This document shows, one piece after another, positions 1-9,193 of a stretch of 64,000 bases of DNA (positions are counted from its first letter, which is position 1; each line of letters opens with the position of its first letter). Where the stretch lies: the NCBI GenBank assembly GCA_033238645.1, contig BQXR01000003.1, positions 1-64,000 of the forward strand. Reading direction: 5' to 3'. Position numbers and translations under genes: made by a program. Below the pieces are notes generated by a model that did no database searches, was not told the DNA's origin, and worked only from the letters and a program-made list of their open reading frames with translations. The DNA comes from Thiomicrorhabdus sp033238645. Lineage in GTDB: Bacteria; Pseudomonadota; Gammaproteobacteria; Thiomicrospirales; Thiomicrospiraceae.

Positions 1-9
1 AGAGACAAT

Positions 10-687
10 ATGAAGCAATTAAATAAACTCGCGACGGCGATTATTCCCAACAACGGCGGTGAGTTGGTTTTATTACAGCGTGAAGATGAATTTACGATAA
101 AGCTTTCTGGTTCACGCGGAGTATTGATGAATAGCCGGGTTTATAACTCTGAGCAGGAGTTGGCTAAGCTTGGCTGTGTGCATATTAAAAACAAAGAGAA
201 TGCAGCCGTTTTAGTGGGTGGTTTGGGGATGGGTTATACCTTGGCGACTGCGCTGGAGTGTGTGACGGCTAGTTCAAGAGTGACTGTAGCAGAACTTATT
301 CCAGAGGTGGTTGAATGGAACCGTGGCTCGCTAGGTGAATGTGCAGGCAAACCGTTAGAAGATGAACGCAGCCATGTACGATTAGGTGATATTGCCGAAT
401 TAATCAAACAACAGAAGCCAGATTTTGACGCCATTTTACTCGATGTTGATAATGGTCCAGAAGGCATTACGAATAATGATAACAATTGGCTTTATTCCTC
501 CGCTGGCTTAAGTGCCTTATATAACAGTCTACGCCCTAAAGGGATGCTTGCAGTGTGGTCGGCTGGGCCCGATTCGATGTTTATTACTCAACTAAAAAAA
601 GCTGGGTTCAAAGTGACTGATAAAATGGTAAGAGCGAGGCCTGGTAAAGGGAGTCGACATATTATTTTCCTTGCTAAAAAGCCTTAG
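10..687 (+). CDS. Spermidine synthase-like methyltransferase-fold protein
   Basis: The 225-residue protein has the Rossmann fold of the spermidine synthase/SAM-methyltransferase superfamily. The nucleotide-binding loop VGGLGMGYTL lies near residues 69-78, an acidic strand end (VTVAELIP) follows, and DAILLDVDNGP lies near residue 140. The N-terminal tetramerisation part of true spermidine synthases is short here, and the usual aminopropyl-donor motifs are not clear, so the substrate is open. The start is the ATG at 10, preceded by AGAGA just inside the left edge. No operon partner is visible: 368 bp separate it from glnS. It could be a methyltransferase rather than a polyamine enzyme. The fold is confident, the reaction is not. 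Confidence 0.7.
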   Translation: MKQLNKLATAIIPNNGGELVLLQREDEFTIKLSGSRGVLMNSRVYNSEQELAKLGCVHIKNKENAAVLVGGLGMGYTLATALECVTASSRVTVAELIPEVVEWNRGSLGECAGKPLEDERSHVRLGDIAELIKQQKPDFDAILLDVDNGPEGITNNDNNWLYSSAGLSALYNSLRPKGMLAVWSAGPDSMFITQLKKAGFKVTDKMVRARPGKGSRHIIFLAKKP

Positions 688-940
688 AATTCGTTCAGGG
701 TTACGAGATAAGATAATATAGATTAAGATTGATTATATTAAAAGGGATGCTACCCAATGCCATTAAGTTAATCCCTAACCAATTGATTTACAGGCTCTTT
801 TATATTTATGATAGAAGAGGGTTTATCGCACATATAACAGGTTTTTTCATGCAAGCTCTGCTTTATCATTTAGTTTCTTGTCGCGCATAGTAGTATTAAA
901 TTAGTACTTTTTTGTATTGTGTATATTTGTTTATACGCGA

Positions 941-968
941 TCTTGATCGTAATTTAATATGCTATAAT
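941..968 (+). promoter_or_regulatory. Putative extended -10 promoter of glnS
   Basis: The 368-bp gap 688-1055 is AT-rich and holds no gene. It contains TGCTATAAT at 960-968, a perfect -10 hexamer with the extended TGn element. A weak -35-like TCTTGA lies at 941-946 with a 16-bp spacer. The glnS start is about 85 bases downstream. This is inferred from consensus only. Confidence 0.55.
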
Positions 969-1055
969 CCGCCCTTATATTTTTCACCTATATTCCCACC
1001 AAGCCTAGTGTAAAAACTCGGTTTTATTTCTTGATTTAAGCAGGTTTTTTGATAG

Positions 1056-2738
1056 ATGAGTAACAACGGCAAAACTGACACAGTCGAACGCCCAGCGAAC
1101 TTTATTCGCAATATTATTAATGATGATTTAGCTTCTCATAAACATGAAGCTGTGCAGACGCGTTTTCCGCCTGAGCCTAATGGGTATCTGCATATTGGTC
1201 ACGCTAAATCTATCTGTTTGAATTTTGGTATTGCTGACGATTTTAACGGCAAATGTAACCTGCGTTTTGATGATACGAACCCAGCTAAAGAAGATATGGA
1301 ATATGTCGATGCGATCAAGAAGGATGTTGCTTGGTTAGGCTTTGAGTGGGCGGGTGAGATTTGTTATTCGTCTAACTATTTTGATCAGTTTTACGCTTAT
1401 GCGAGTGAGTTGATTTGTAAAGGGCTGGCTTACGTCTGTTTCTTGAATGCCGAAGAGACTCGTGAATATCGTGGAACTCTGAAAGAGGCGGGTAAAGATA
1501 GCCCGTACCGTGATACTTCACCTGAAGAGAATATGGTGCTGTTTGAGAAGATGAAAAATGGTGGCTTTAAAGAGGGTGAGTGTGTTTTAAGAGCGAAGAT
1601 TGATATGTCATCTTCGTTTATGTGTCTGCGTGATCCTGCACTCTACCGTGTGCGTTTTGAGAATCATCATCAAACGGGTGATACTTGGTGTATCTATCCG
1701 ATGTATGATTTTGCACACTGTATCTCGGATGCCGTTGAAAACATTACCCACTCGCTTTGTACTTTAGAGTTCCAAGATAACCGTCGTCTGTATGACTGGG
1801 TATTGGAACACTTAGAAGATTTTGATCGTCCTGATCGCCCGCATCAGTATGAGTTCTCTCGTTTGAACCTTGAATATACGGTGATGTCTAAACGTAAGTT
1901 ACATCAGCTAGTCGATGATAACTTGGTCTCTGGTTGGGATGATCCGCGTATGCCGACTATCTCAGGCCTGCGTCGTCGTGGTTATACGCCTGCTTCTTTA
2001 AGAGATTTTGCAGAAAGAATTGGTATCTCTAAAGTAGATAGCATGACGGGCATGGATATCTTAGAAGCAGCAGTGCGTGATGATTTGAATAAGATCGCAC
2101 CCCGCTCTATGGCGGTTTTAGATCCGATCAAGTTGGTTATTGAGAATTATGAAGGTGATCCAGAAAGCATTCAAGCACCAATCCATCCGCAGAATGAGAC
2201 GATGGGCAAGCGAGAAATCTTCTTTGGTAAGGAGCTTTATATTGATCGTGCCGATTTTGAAGAGGTAGCGCCTAATGGTAAGTTTAAGCGTTTGGCCTTA
2301 GATAAAGAGGTGCGTTTGCGTAATGCCTTTATTATTAAAGGTATTCGTGCAGACCAAGATGCCGATGGCAACTTTACAACGATTTACTGTACTTATGATC
2401 CTGAAACTTTGGGTAAAAACCCAGCAGATGGTCGTAAAGTAAAAGGGGTGATTCACTTTGTAGAAGCGACTAAAGCGCTGCCGGCGGTGTTTAGAATTTA
2501 TGATCGCTTGTTTACAGTGGAAAACCCGGTTAAAGAGGATAATTTTGAATCTGTGATTAATACAGGTTCTTTAGCGGTGAAACAAGGTTTTGTTGAGCCA
2601 GGTTTAGCAAACTCAGAAGCTGAGAAAGCATATCAGTTTGAACGCGAAGGTTATTTCTGTCGAGATAACCAATCAGGTGACGTACAGGTCTATAACCGTA
2701 CGGTTGCCTTAAGAGATACTTGGGGTACAAAAAAATGA
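1056..2738 (+). CDS. glnS: Glutamine--tRNA ligase
   Basis: Cytoplasmic class I aminoacyl-tRNA synthetase that charges tRNA-Gln with glutamine. The 560 residues match the usual gammaproteobacterial length of about 555. The ATP-binding PPEPNGYLHIGHAKS segment carries HIGH at residues 46-49. The second signature appears as VMSKRKL (residues 276-282), the normal GlnS variant of KMSKS. The Rossmann core is followed by the anticodon-binding beta-barrel domains (about residue 340 to the end). The ATG at 1056 follows a weak AGG. The stop codon overlaps the next gene in an ATGA junction, so the two are probably cotranscribed and translationally coupled. Confidence 0.98.
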   Translation: MSNNGKTDTVERPANFIRNIINDDLASHKHEAVQTRFPPEPNGYLHIGHAKSICLNFGIADDFNGKCNLRFDDTNPAKEDMEYVDAIKKDVAWLGFEWAGEICYSSNYFDQFYAYASELICKGLAYVCFLNAEETREYRGTLKEAGKDSPYRDTSPEENMVLFEKMKNGGFKEGECVLRAKIDMSSSFMCLRDPALYRVRFENHHQTGDTWCIYPMYDFAHCISDAVENITHSLCTLEFQDNRRLYDWVLEHLEDFDRPDRPHQYEFSRLNLEYTVMSKRKLHQLVDDNLVSGWDDPRMPTISGLRRRGYTPASLRDFAERIGISKVDSMTGMDILEAAVRDDLNKIAPRSMAVLDPIKLVIENYEGDPESIQAPIHPQNETMGKREIFFGKELYIDRADFEEVAPNGKFKRLALDKEVRLRNAFIIKGIRADQDADGNFTTIYCTYDPETLGKNPADGRKVKGVIHFVEATKALPAVFRIYDRLFTVENPVKEDNFESVINTGSLAVKQGFVEPGLANSEAEKAYQFEREGYFCRDNQSGDVQVYNRTVALRDTWGTKK

Positions 2739-3190
2739 TTGAGATTAAAGCAGAAAGACTTTGTGGTGTTGAGTTAACGGGTAATGAAGCCGTAATCAGT
2801 TTATTAACGGTAGAAGAGGGTGCGATGTTTCACCTGCCTGATTGCCGTGCGACACGTATCGCATGTAAGAATCCTGACAGTGTTAGTGAGCTTAAATACT
2901 TTCAAAAGACGTTTGAACAGTTAGTGCAAGACTATAAGATTGATACGTTGGTGATTCGTGAACGTATGAAAAAAGGCAAGTTTGCAGGCGGTGCTAACGG
3001 TTTTAAATTGGAAGCGGCGTTACAGTTATCGGATAAGTTAAATGTCGTTTTGCTCAATCCAACAAAAATTAAAGAGAATCTAAAACTCTACCCAATGCCA
3101 ATTACGTTTGCTGAAACGGGATTGAAAAAGTTTCAAGAGACTTCGTTTACCGCAGCCTTTGCTTATTACGCAGGTAAGCACGAGTGGTAA
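2735..3190 (+). CDS. DUF3010 family protein
   Basis: A 151-residue protein that I recognise as DUF3010, a small family of unknown function found in marine gammaproteobacteria. Hallmarks are the N-terminal CGVELTGNEA, the LPDCRATRIAC stretch and the conserved RMKKGKFAGGANGFKLEAA segment near residues 83-101. An RNase H-like fold is possible from the alternating strand pattern, but no catalytic set is evident. The start chosen is the ATG at 2735, which overlaps the glnS stop (ATGA) and has GGGGT upstream. An in-frame ATG at 2720 would overlap glnS by 19 bases. It is followed by a clear terminator, so the glnS-DUF3010 unit ends here. Confidence 0.8.
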   Translation: MIEIKAERLCGVELTGNEAVISLLTVEEGAMFHLPDCRATRIACKNPDSVSELKYFQKTFEQLVQDYKIDTLVIRERMKKGKFAGGANGFKLEAALQLSDKLNVVLLNPTKIKENLKLYPMPITFAETGLKKFQETSFTAAFAYYAGKHEW

Positions 3191-3207
3191 GCCACTAAGC
3201 TTTCATT

Positions 3208-3231
3208 AAGGCGCTAATTAGCGCCTTTTTT
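3208..3231 (+). terminator. Rho-independent terminator after the DUF3010 gene
   Basis: The palindrome AAGGCGCTAATTAGCGCCTT is followed by a run of T. It lies 18 bases after the stop codon and closes the glnS transcription unit. Confidence 0.9.
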
Positions 3232-3289
3232 ATCGCTGTCCTATTTTGAATTCGTTTTATCTGCAGCTTGTTTAACTATTGAGAAAATT

Positions 3290-4699
3290 ATGTCTAAAGC
3301 ATCATCAAATACACCAACCAACAATACTTTTAACCACTTGGATCTTCCTCAGTCGCAGTTAGATAACTTAACCGATTTAGGTTATGAGTTTATGACGCCG
3401 ATTCAAGAGGCAGCTCTACCTTTAGGGTTAGGTGGGAAAGACCTGATTGCTCAAGCGAAGACTGGTAGTGGTAAAACAGCGGCTTTTGGTATTCCATTGT
3501 TGAATAAGCTGGATGTGAAGCGTTTTACTGTGCAGGCGCTGATTATGTGCCCAACACGAGAGTTAAGTAATCAAGTGGCAGATGAACTGCGTCGTTTGGC
3601 ACGTTTTCAGCAGAATCTCAAGATTGTTACATTATGTGGTGGTGTGCCAATGCGCCCACAGACAGCAGCTTTAGAAAAAGGGGTTCACGTTGTTGTAGGT
3701 ACGCCTGGGCGTATTCGTGATCATATTGAGAAAGAGCAGCTGGATTTAAGTGATGTTCAAACCGCGGTACTTGATGAGGGGGATCGTATGTTGGAGATGG
3801 GCTTTAAAGGGGAGATGATTCATATTCTTGGTTTTACACCAAACGATCGTCAAACTTTACTCTTCTCTGCAACTTTCCCAGAAGACATTAAATATATTAG
3901 TGCACGTTTCCAGAAGAACCCGATGGAGATCTCTGTTGAGTCTCATCATGATATGGAGACGATTGATCAGCAGTTCTATATCTGCCATCATCAAGAGAAG
4001 TTAGAAGGGCTGGTGAAAATCTTGGCATTTAACGCTTTTGAGCACGGAGTTATTTTCTGTAACACCAAGAAGTTAGTGCAAGAGGTGAGTGATTACCTAG
4101 GTGGGCGTGGTTTTAGTGCTTTAGCGCTGCATGGTGATATGGAGCAGCGTGAGCGTGAGCAGGTGTTAATTCAGTTTAAGCATCACAGTACTAACTTTCT
4201 GGTGGCAACAGATGTGGCTGCGCGTGGGTTAGATATCGAAGCATTGCCAGTGGTGATTAACTATGAGCTGCCTTATGAGCAAGATACCTATGTTCACCGT
4301 ATTGGTCGTACGGGTCGTGCGGGTCTAGAAGGGGTGGCGATTACGTTGTTTACCGAGAAAGAGAGTTATAAATTGTCGCGTTTAGGTGAGTTACAGGGGC
4401 ATGCGTTGTCATATGAGTCGATTGATCTGATTCCGAGTAAGCGTGGTGCGCGTGTTAAACCTAAGTACGAGACACTATATATCTCTGGTGGACGTAAGGA
4501 TAAAGTACGTCGTGGAGATGTGCTAGGCGCGATTACAAGAGGTGCTGGGGTTGATGGTCAGTATATTGGAAAAATTGATGTGGTTGATCACTCAACTTAT
4601 GTGGCAGTGGAGCCTGAAGTGGCGCATGAGATTATCAGTAAGTTGAATCAAGGTAAGATTAAAGGTCGTAAGTTTAAGGTAGGGCGTTTGACTTCATAA
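3290..4699 (+). CDS. dbpA: DEAD-box RNA helicase, DbpA type (DEGD variant)
   Basis: ATP-dependent RNA helicase of 469 residues. The N-terminal core has Walker A AKTGSGKT (57-64), the PTREL motif, GTPGR, SAT and the C-terminal HRIGRTGRAG. The last 75 residues (from KPKYETLYISGG) match the DbpA RNA-binding domain that recognises 23S rRNA hairpin 92, so a role in 50S subunit assembly is likely. Motif II reads D-E-G-D (residues 162-165; codons GAT GAG GGG GAT) instead of DEAD. The metal-contacting acidic residues are retained, so activity is not excluded. The upstream terminator and the downstream bidirectional hairpin make it monocistronic. The ATG at 3290 follows GAGAAAATT. Confidence 0.92.
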   Translation: MSKASSNTPTNNTFNHLDLPQSQLDNLTDLGYEFMTPIQEAALPLGLGGKDLIAQAKTGSGKTAAFGIPLLNKLDVKRFTVQALIMCPTRELSNQVADELRRLARFQQNLKIVTLCGGVPMRPQTAALEKGVHVVVGTPGRIRDHIEKEQLDLSDVQTAVLDEGDRMLEMGFKGEMIHILGFTPNDRQTLLFSATFPEDIKYISARFQKNPMEISVESHHDMETIDQQFYICHHQEKLEGLVKILAFNAFEHGVIFCNTKKLVQEVSDYLGGRGFSALALHGDMEQREREQVLIQFKHHSTNFLVATDVAARGLDIEALPVVINYELPYEQDTYVHRIGRTGRAGLEGVAITLFTEKESYKLSRLGELQGHALSYESIDLIPSKRGARVKPKYETLYISGGRKDKVRRGDVLGAITRGAGVDGQYIGKIDVVDHSTYVAVEPEVAHEIISKLNQGKIKGRKFKVGRLTS

Positions 4700-4757
4700 A
4701 TCTTGCTTTTGTTAGGTTCTGGACTCCTAAGAGTTTGCTTCAAAGAGTAAATTTTAT

Positions 4758-4804
4758 AAAATGAGCAGGGGGGGTATCAATCCCCCCCCCTGCTCATTTT
4801 TTTT
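4758..4804. terminator. Bidirectional terminator built from an inverted pair of the G-tract motif
   Basis: One copy of the dispersed motif (TGAGCA + G7, 4762-4774) faces an inverted copy (C9 + TGCTCA, 4782-4796) across a 7-base loop. Flanking A and T runs give a U-tract in both directions. It sits between the convergent ends of the helicase gene and bcp, so it can terminate both. Confidence 0.85.
4763..4795. repeat. Inverted pair of dispersed G-tract motifs
   Basis: Plus-strand GAGCA+G7 (4763-4774) and minus-strand GAGCA+G9 (4782-4795), separated by TATCAAT. The only close inverted pair of this motif in the window. Confidence 0.9.
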
Positions 4805-4842
4805 AAGCGAATTAAAATGGGTGTTTGACCGACACTTGTGAA

Positions 4843-5307
4843 TTATAGCCCTTTAACTAAAGCCAACATCTCTGCGGCATGGCCTTTTGCAGTCACGCCG
4901 TAGATAGCGGTTTCTAAAATACCTGCTTTATTAATCACGAAAGTAGAGCGAACAATACCCATTTTAGTAACACCATTTTTAGTCTTTTCCTGCCAAACAC
5001 CATAGTCTTCACATAGTTTGCCTTCAGTATCCGCTAATAGATCAAATTGAATACCTTGCTTATCAATAAAGCCAAGGTGGCTTTCACAAGAGTCTTTGCT
5101 GACCCCAATAACAACCGTATTTTCTGCGGCAAAATCTCCAGCGAGTGTAGTAAATTCATTGGCTTCAATTGTGCAGCCTGATGTGTTGTCTTTCGGGTAG
5201 AAGTATAAAATAATATTGTTCTGACCTTTGTAATCAGCGAGCTCGATTAGGTCATTATCTTGGTTTAGGCTGCTGAAATAGGGTGCTGCTTGTGAAGCTT
5301 GTAACAT
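4843..5307 (-). CDS. bcp: Thioredoxin-dependent peroxiredoxin (Bcp type)
   Basis: Cytoplasmic thiol peroxidase that reduces hydrogen and organic hydroperoxides using thioredoxin. The 154 residues match Bcp/PrxQ. The signature FYPKDNTSGCTIEANEF carries the peroxidatic Cys45. The Cys five residues later that serves as resolving cysteine in classical Bcp is absent (Asn50 there). Cys74 and Cys99 are other candidates, or it works as a 1-Cys enzyme. The start chosen is the ATG at 5307, preceded by AAGGA at good spacing. An upstream TTG at 5328 in the same frame is less likely. It is transcribed alone, convergent with the helicase gene. Confidence 0.93.
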   Translation of the reverse strand: MLQASQAAPYFSSLNQDNDLIELADYKGQNNIILYFYPKDNTSGCTIEANEFTTLAGDFAAENTVVIGVSKDSCESHLGFIDKQGIQFDLLADTEGKLCEDYGVWQEKTKNGVTKMGIVRSTFVINKAGILETAIYGVTAKGHAAEMLALVKGL

Positions 5308-5528
5308 GGTAAAATCCTTGGTTAACAAAGGGTTATAAGTATTTTTTGTAAGTATTAATGGCGCTATCTTACTTAAAAATCAAATAAAATTCGCCCCTAA
5401 TTATTTTGGGGTTTATTGAGGCGTACACTCCCTGTGTAAACTTTTAATGATAGTCATCGTGATTTGATCAAGAATACTCGTTAAGACGATGTAACATTTA
5501 GCGGTTAAATTGAGGATGCTCGTTCATC

Positions 5529-5768
5529 TTAGACGCCATCTTTGACGATGAAACAGTAATTTCCAGACTTATTAGAGAGCAATTTGTAGTTCGTTTTATT
5601 TAAAATGTCCTTGCTAAAACGATTGAGTATTTTGGATGTTTCAGCCGCAGTCACTTCATCCGCCTGAAAAAAATGCCTCTTAAATTCAATCGCAAGTGCT
5701 TTAAAAGAGAAATAACAAAAAGGCTGCTTACTGCAAAATTCCCATATTAAATTTTGTTGCTTGGTCAA
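5529..5768 (-). CDS. Short open frame, possible winged-helix fragment
   Basis: A 79-codon frame without an ATG: the first usable codon is TTG, and an in-frame TGA lies six codons above it. The predicted protein is basic and helical, with a terminal NYKLLSNKSGNYCFIVKDG that resembles the wing of a small wHTH domain. I do not recognise a family. It lies in a zone of decayed sequence between bcp and the two-component genes, so it is more likely a remnant or chance frame than an intact gene. Confidence 0.25.
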   Translation of the reverse strand: MTKQQNLIWEFCSKQPFCYFSFKALAIEFKRHFFQADEVTAAETSKILNRFSKDILNKTNYKLLSNKSGNYCFIVKDGV

Positions 5769-5944
5769 GTTTTGGGTTTGGATTCAACCAATAAGTGCAT
5801 AACTTGAAAGAGTAGAAAAAGTGGCCAGTTATCTGTAGGCTTTCCATTTTTTCTCCGGCAAGAGATGTAACATGAAAAATAACTGAACCATGCACAACGA
5901 TGTCAGATTTTTGGATTAAAGAAAAGCGGAATGAATCAACAAGG

Positions 5945-6452
5945 TATTGCGGATATTATTAATGTTCTTAAAGGGTTTACCCAGAAGAACATGCTTGAGC
6001 ACTTGCTTTTTGGGTAGATCAAAGTTTTCAACTACAGATTCAAAAAAATAACAGAAATGCCTGCTATTGCATCAGTGCCTTTTAATACGGGGATAGACAG
6101 GCCATGGTGAAGCCCAAAATTATCCCTTGCATCATAAGTAACCACTTTCTCGTCTTTTTTTGACGCTGCCTTTTCTAGTGTCTTCCTACCAATCTAGAAC
6201 CTTACAGTTACTTTTAAAAACAAGCCTAAGTACAAAATCTCTATTTCCATAATCTTGTTCTATGTAATGCGAAATAAAGGGGGCAAAGCAGTGCGAAAAT
6301 TGAAGGATAGGTTAGAATGAACTTTTCTTATGAAAGGTTTTGGGATAGAAAGCATAAAGCACACCATCAAATCCAAGACTTTTAACTTTTTGATCAAGTT
6401 CATTAAAGTCATTACCAAATAAGGATGAAGGGTTGTGAGCCGTATCTTTCAT
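5945..6452 (-). pseudogene. Degenerate LuxR-type autoinducer receptor
   Basis: Reading the minus strand from the ATG at 6452 gives LGFDGVLYAFYPKTF and then a stop. A second frame continues with FSHCFAPFISHYIEQDYG and ends in VLDW-stop. A third gives YDARDNFGLHHGLSIPVLKG and AIAGISVIF, the typical end of the autoinducer-binding domain (W...G...G.S.P). Further on, near 6020-5945, LPKKQVLKHVLLGKPFKNI resembles the start of the LuxR HTH. At least two frameshifts or stops separate these pieces, so the gene is dead. No luxI-like gene is in the window. The assignment rests on order and motif resemblance, not on a database search. The rest of 5308-6604 shows no intact gene. Confidence 0.6.
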
Positions 6453-6604
6453 AGTAGTTTTCTGAAAAAAATAGGCAGGAATTCCTACCATAAATAGTAA
6501 AGAACTATTGTAGCAATTTAATTATAATTGTGTCTAAGACTGTCCTCAAAAAATGATTTATATGTCACGTAATTTTAATTCCAAACCAATATGGTGAAGC
6601 TGTT

Positions 6605-9193
6605 TTGTTAAAAGTCCTATTGCGCTTTAAAAAAATTACCCTGATTAGTCTGATCATATTTGTGACAGGTGTCTTTGCTATATACCTACAGCATGAGTAC
6701 CTGCACGATCAAGATACTAAAGTACTCAATGAACATTTTGATAATTACTCTGTTAAATCTTATTTAACGCTTGAGCGTAGTCTTAAGCTTGAACTGCAAC
6801 GACTGCAAAGCTTGGCAACCGTTTTTAGTGTGTCCCCTTCGGTTTCAAGAACAGATTTTGACCACTATGCAACGGTAATTATGGCGGGAGATAATGCTAT
6901 ACAATCTCTGCAATGGCTTCCGCTGGTGAAAGATAAGGATCGTGAATATTTTGAGAGATCAATTCAAGCGGAAGGCTTTGACAATTTTCAGATAGTCTCG
7001 ATTGTTAACGGTCAGTTTCAGGTGGCTAAAAAGGCTGATGAATATGCTGTGGTTAATTACATCTATCCCTTTGAAAATAAAAAGGATGTTTTAGGATTAG
7101 ATGCATACAGTTTACAGTTTCAAAAAGGAAATTTAATAAAGGCAGCAGAAACGGGTAAAAGTGTGGCATCCCTGCCTATTCAATTAACTCAAACCCCTGG
7201 TGTGGGTCCGTCCGTAATTCTTTCACAGCCGGTTTATAACACGGATGGCTCCTTAAAAGGTTATGTTGCACTGCTCTTAAGAGTGGACCATTTTCTGTCA
7301 TTTATCGCAAAGAATGCTATTTTAGAAAGTAGTTTGCACTATCAAATTATTGATCAGGATATGCCTGAACTACCTTATCTAAATCTAGATAAAAGGGTTA
7401 TTGATAAGCAGAGTGCAAGTTATCGAATTCATGACTTTTTATTACCATTGGCAAACAGAAATTGGCATTTTATTATTCAAGTAAACCTATCTGAGTTGCC
7501 TGAATATGAGGCCCATGGAAAAAAAGGGTACTCTCGACAAGTTATTTATGGATTATTGGCAAGTCTCTTTTTTGCTGTCCTTATGTTTATCTGGCTGAAA
7601 TCTAAAGAGGAGAAACGATTAACGCAACGGAATTTAAGAGAGCAGCAGGTGGGTTATGAGGAGTTGTTTGAACAAAGTTCCGATGCTTTTTATGTTTTGA
7701 ATTGTAGTGGAGATATTATCAACGTCAACTCTGAATCTATTAGGACTTTAGGCTATACAAAAGATGAAGTTTTGCAGATGAATTATTCAAATATAGATCA
7801 AAAATACAATGTTGATAATGTTTTTAGTCTGTGTCAAAGCATTGAAAATACAAATAAAATTCTATTTGAAAGTAAGCATAAGCGTAAAGATGGTTCTGTT
7901 TTTCCTGTTGAAATCAGTGCTCGAAAATGTATGTTATCGAACAATTGTGTCATCAGTCTATTTGCTCGTGATTTAACCGAGCGATTAACTTATAGAGAGC
8001 TCTCTCTTGATAATGATGTGCTTCAGAAGGCGGTAGAAAAATATACAGCTGAATTTACTGAGCAAAAGCAGGCATTTGAAACAGTATTTCAAAAATCAGC
8101 AGATGGTATTTTTATTACTGAAGGGCGTCATGTTGTCGACTGTAATGAAGCAACATTCAAAATTTTTGGTTACAACTCAAAAGAAGAAATTTTACGTCTA
8201 CCTAACCGTGTTTTTGCACCAAAGTATCAGCCTGATGGTGAGTTATCTCATCGTAAAGGTTTTAGAATGTTGCAGATATGCATGGAAAAAGGCAGTCACC
8301 GCTACGAGTGGGTCAATAGGCGTTCTAATGGAAAAGAGTTCTGGACAGATGTGGTCTTAACGCGCATTGAGTACTATGGTCGCCCAGTCATTCATATTGC
8401 TTTCCGTGATATCTCTAAACAGAAGCGACTACAAGCAGAGGCGATTGCTGCTAAAGAGGCAGCGGTAAAAGCCAATGAGTATAAGTCTGAGTTTATCGCC
8501 AATATCTCACATGAGATTAGAACACCCCTTCACGGTATTTTGAGCTATGCGCAGATGGGTGTAACGCGAGTGCACTCCGTCGGCATTGATAAGTTAGAGC
8601 GCTATTTCAATAGTATTCATATTAGTGCACAGCGCCTTCTGTTGTTATTAAATGATGTGCTTGATTCGGCAAAGCTTGAGTCTGGCTTAATGCGTTTTGA
8701 TTTTGAGTATCAAGATATTCAAGATGTGGTTGGTGCTTGTGTCGAAGAGCAGGCTGGTTTGGCAGCGACCAAAAATATAGAGCTGGTTATTTCAGGCATG
8801 GCATTAAATGCTTATTTTGATCGTCACCGAATCAGTCAGGTTCTGAGCAATTTATTAAGTAATGCTATTCGTTTTACGCCAAAAGATAGAAAAATTCTGA
8901 TTAAATTTGAACGGTTCAATGAGCAGTATATTAATATCTCGGTAACGGATGAAGGACCGGGTATTCAGAGAGATGAACTGTCAAAGATATTTGGTCAGTT
9001 TATTCAAAGTACAGACAATCTAACTCATACCGTTGGAACGGGTTTGGGCTTAGCTATTTGCCGTGAAATTACCAAGGCACACAATGGTGAAATTTGGGTA
9101 GAAAATAGAGAAGACCTTGGGCGGCCTATTGGTGCAGCCTTTATCTTTACTCTGCCAATTAACAGGGAGGTTTGGCTAGCAAATGAAACTTAA
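6605..9193 (+). CDS. CHASE-PAS-PAS sensor histidine kinase
   Basis: Membrane sensor kinase of about 862 residues. TM1 spans residues 12-31. A periplasmic CHASE domain (about 60-265, with LQWLPLVKDKDREYFE, YIYPFENK and GLDAY) ends at TM2 (about 311-330). PAS domains start near 352 and 489. HisKA has ISHEIRTPLHG with the phospho-acceptor His636. HATPase_c has NLLSNAIRFTP, DEGPGI and GTGLGLAI. There is no C-terminal receiver. The likely start is TTG at 6605, with GGTGAAG upstream; the nearby ATG at 6591 runs into a stop. The gene overlaps the following receiver-phosphatase gene by 11 bases, so the two form a cognate pair. The CHASE ligand is unknown. Confidence 0.9.
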   Translation: MLKVLLRFKKITLISLIIFVTGVFAIYLQHEYLHDQDTKVLNEHFDNYSVKSYLTLERSLKLELQRLQSLATVFSVSPSVSRTDFDHYATVIMAGDNAIQSLQWLPLVKDKDREYFERSIQAEGFDNFQIVSIVNGQFQVAKKADEYAVVNYIYPFENKKDVLGLDAYSLQFQKGNLIKAAETGKSVASLPIQLTQTPGVGPSVILSQPVYNTDGSLKGYVALLLRVDHFLSFIAKNAILESSLHYQIIDQDMPELPYLNLDKRVIDKQSASYRIHDFLLPLANRNWHFIIQVNLSELPEYEAHGKKGYSRQVIYGLLASLFFAVLMFIWLKSKEEKRLTQRNLREQQVGYEELFEQSSDAFYVLNCSGDIINVNSESIRTLGYTKDEVLQMNYSNIDQKYNVDNVFSLCQSIENTNKILFESKHKRKDGSVFPVEISARKCMLSNNCVISLFARDLTERLTYRELSLDNDVLQKAVEKYTAEFTEQKQAFETVFQKSADGIFITEGRHVVDCNEATFKIFGYNSKEEILRLPNRVFAPKYQPDGELSHRKGFRMLQICMEKGSHRYEWVNRRSNGKEFWTDVVLTRIEYYGRPVIHIAFRDISKQKRLQAEAIAAKEAAVKANEYKSEFIANISHEIRTPLHGILSYAQMGVTRVHSVGIDKLERYFNSIHISAQRLLLLLNDVLDSAKLESGLMRFDFEYQDIQDVVGACVEEQAGLAATKNIELVISGMALNAYFDRHRISQVLSNLLSNAIRFTPKDRKILIKFERFNEQYINISVTDEGPGIQRDELSKIFGQFIQSTDNLTHTVGTGLGLAICREITKAHNGEIWVENREDLGRPIGAAFIFTLPINREVWLANET

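Noticed and set aside
2720..2734. Earlier ATG for the DUF3010 gene.
   Set aside because: It lies inside the glnS coding end; the ATG at 2735 gives the normal ATGA overlap and matches the family N-terminus.
5930..6100. Plus-strand frame starting MNQQGIADIINVLKGF as a small gene.
   Set aside because: It stops after about 30 codons and is the complement of the LuxR-like HTH remnant.
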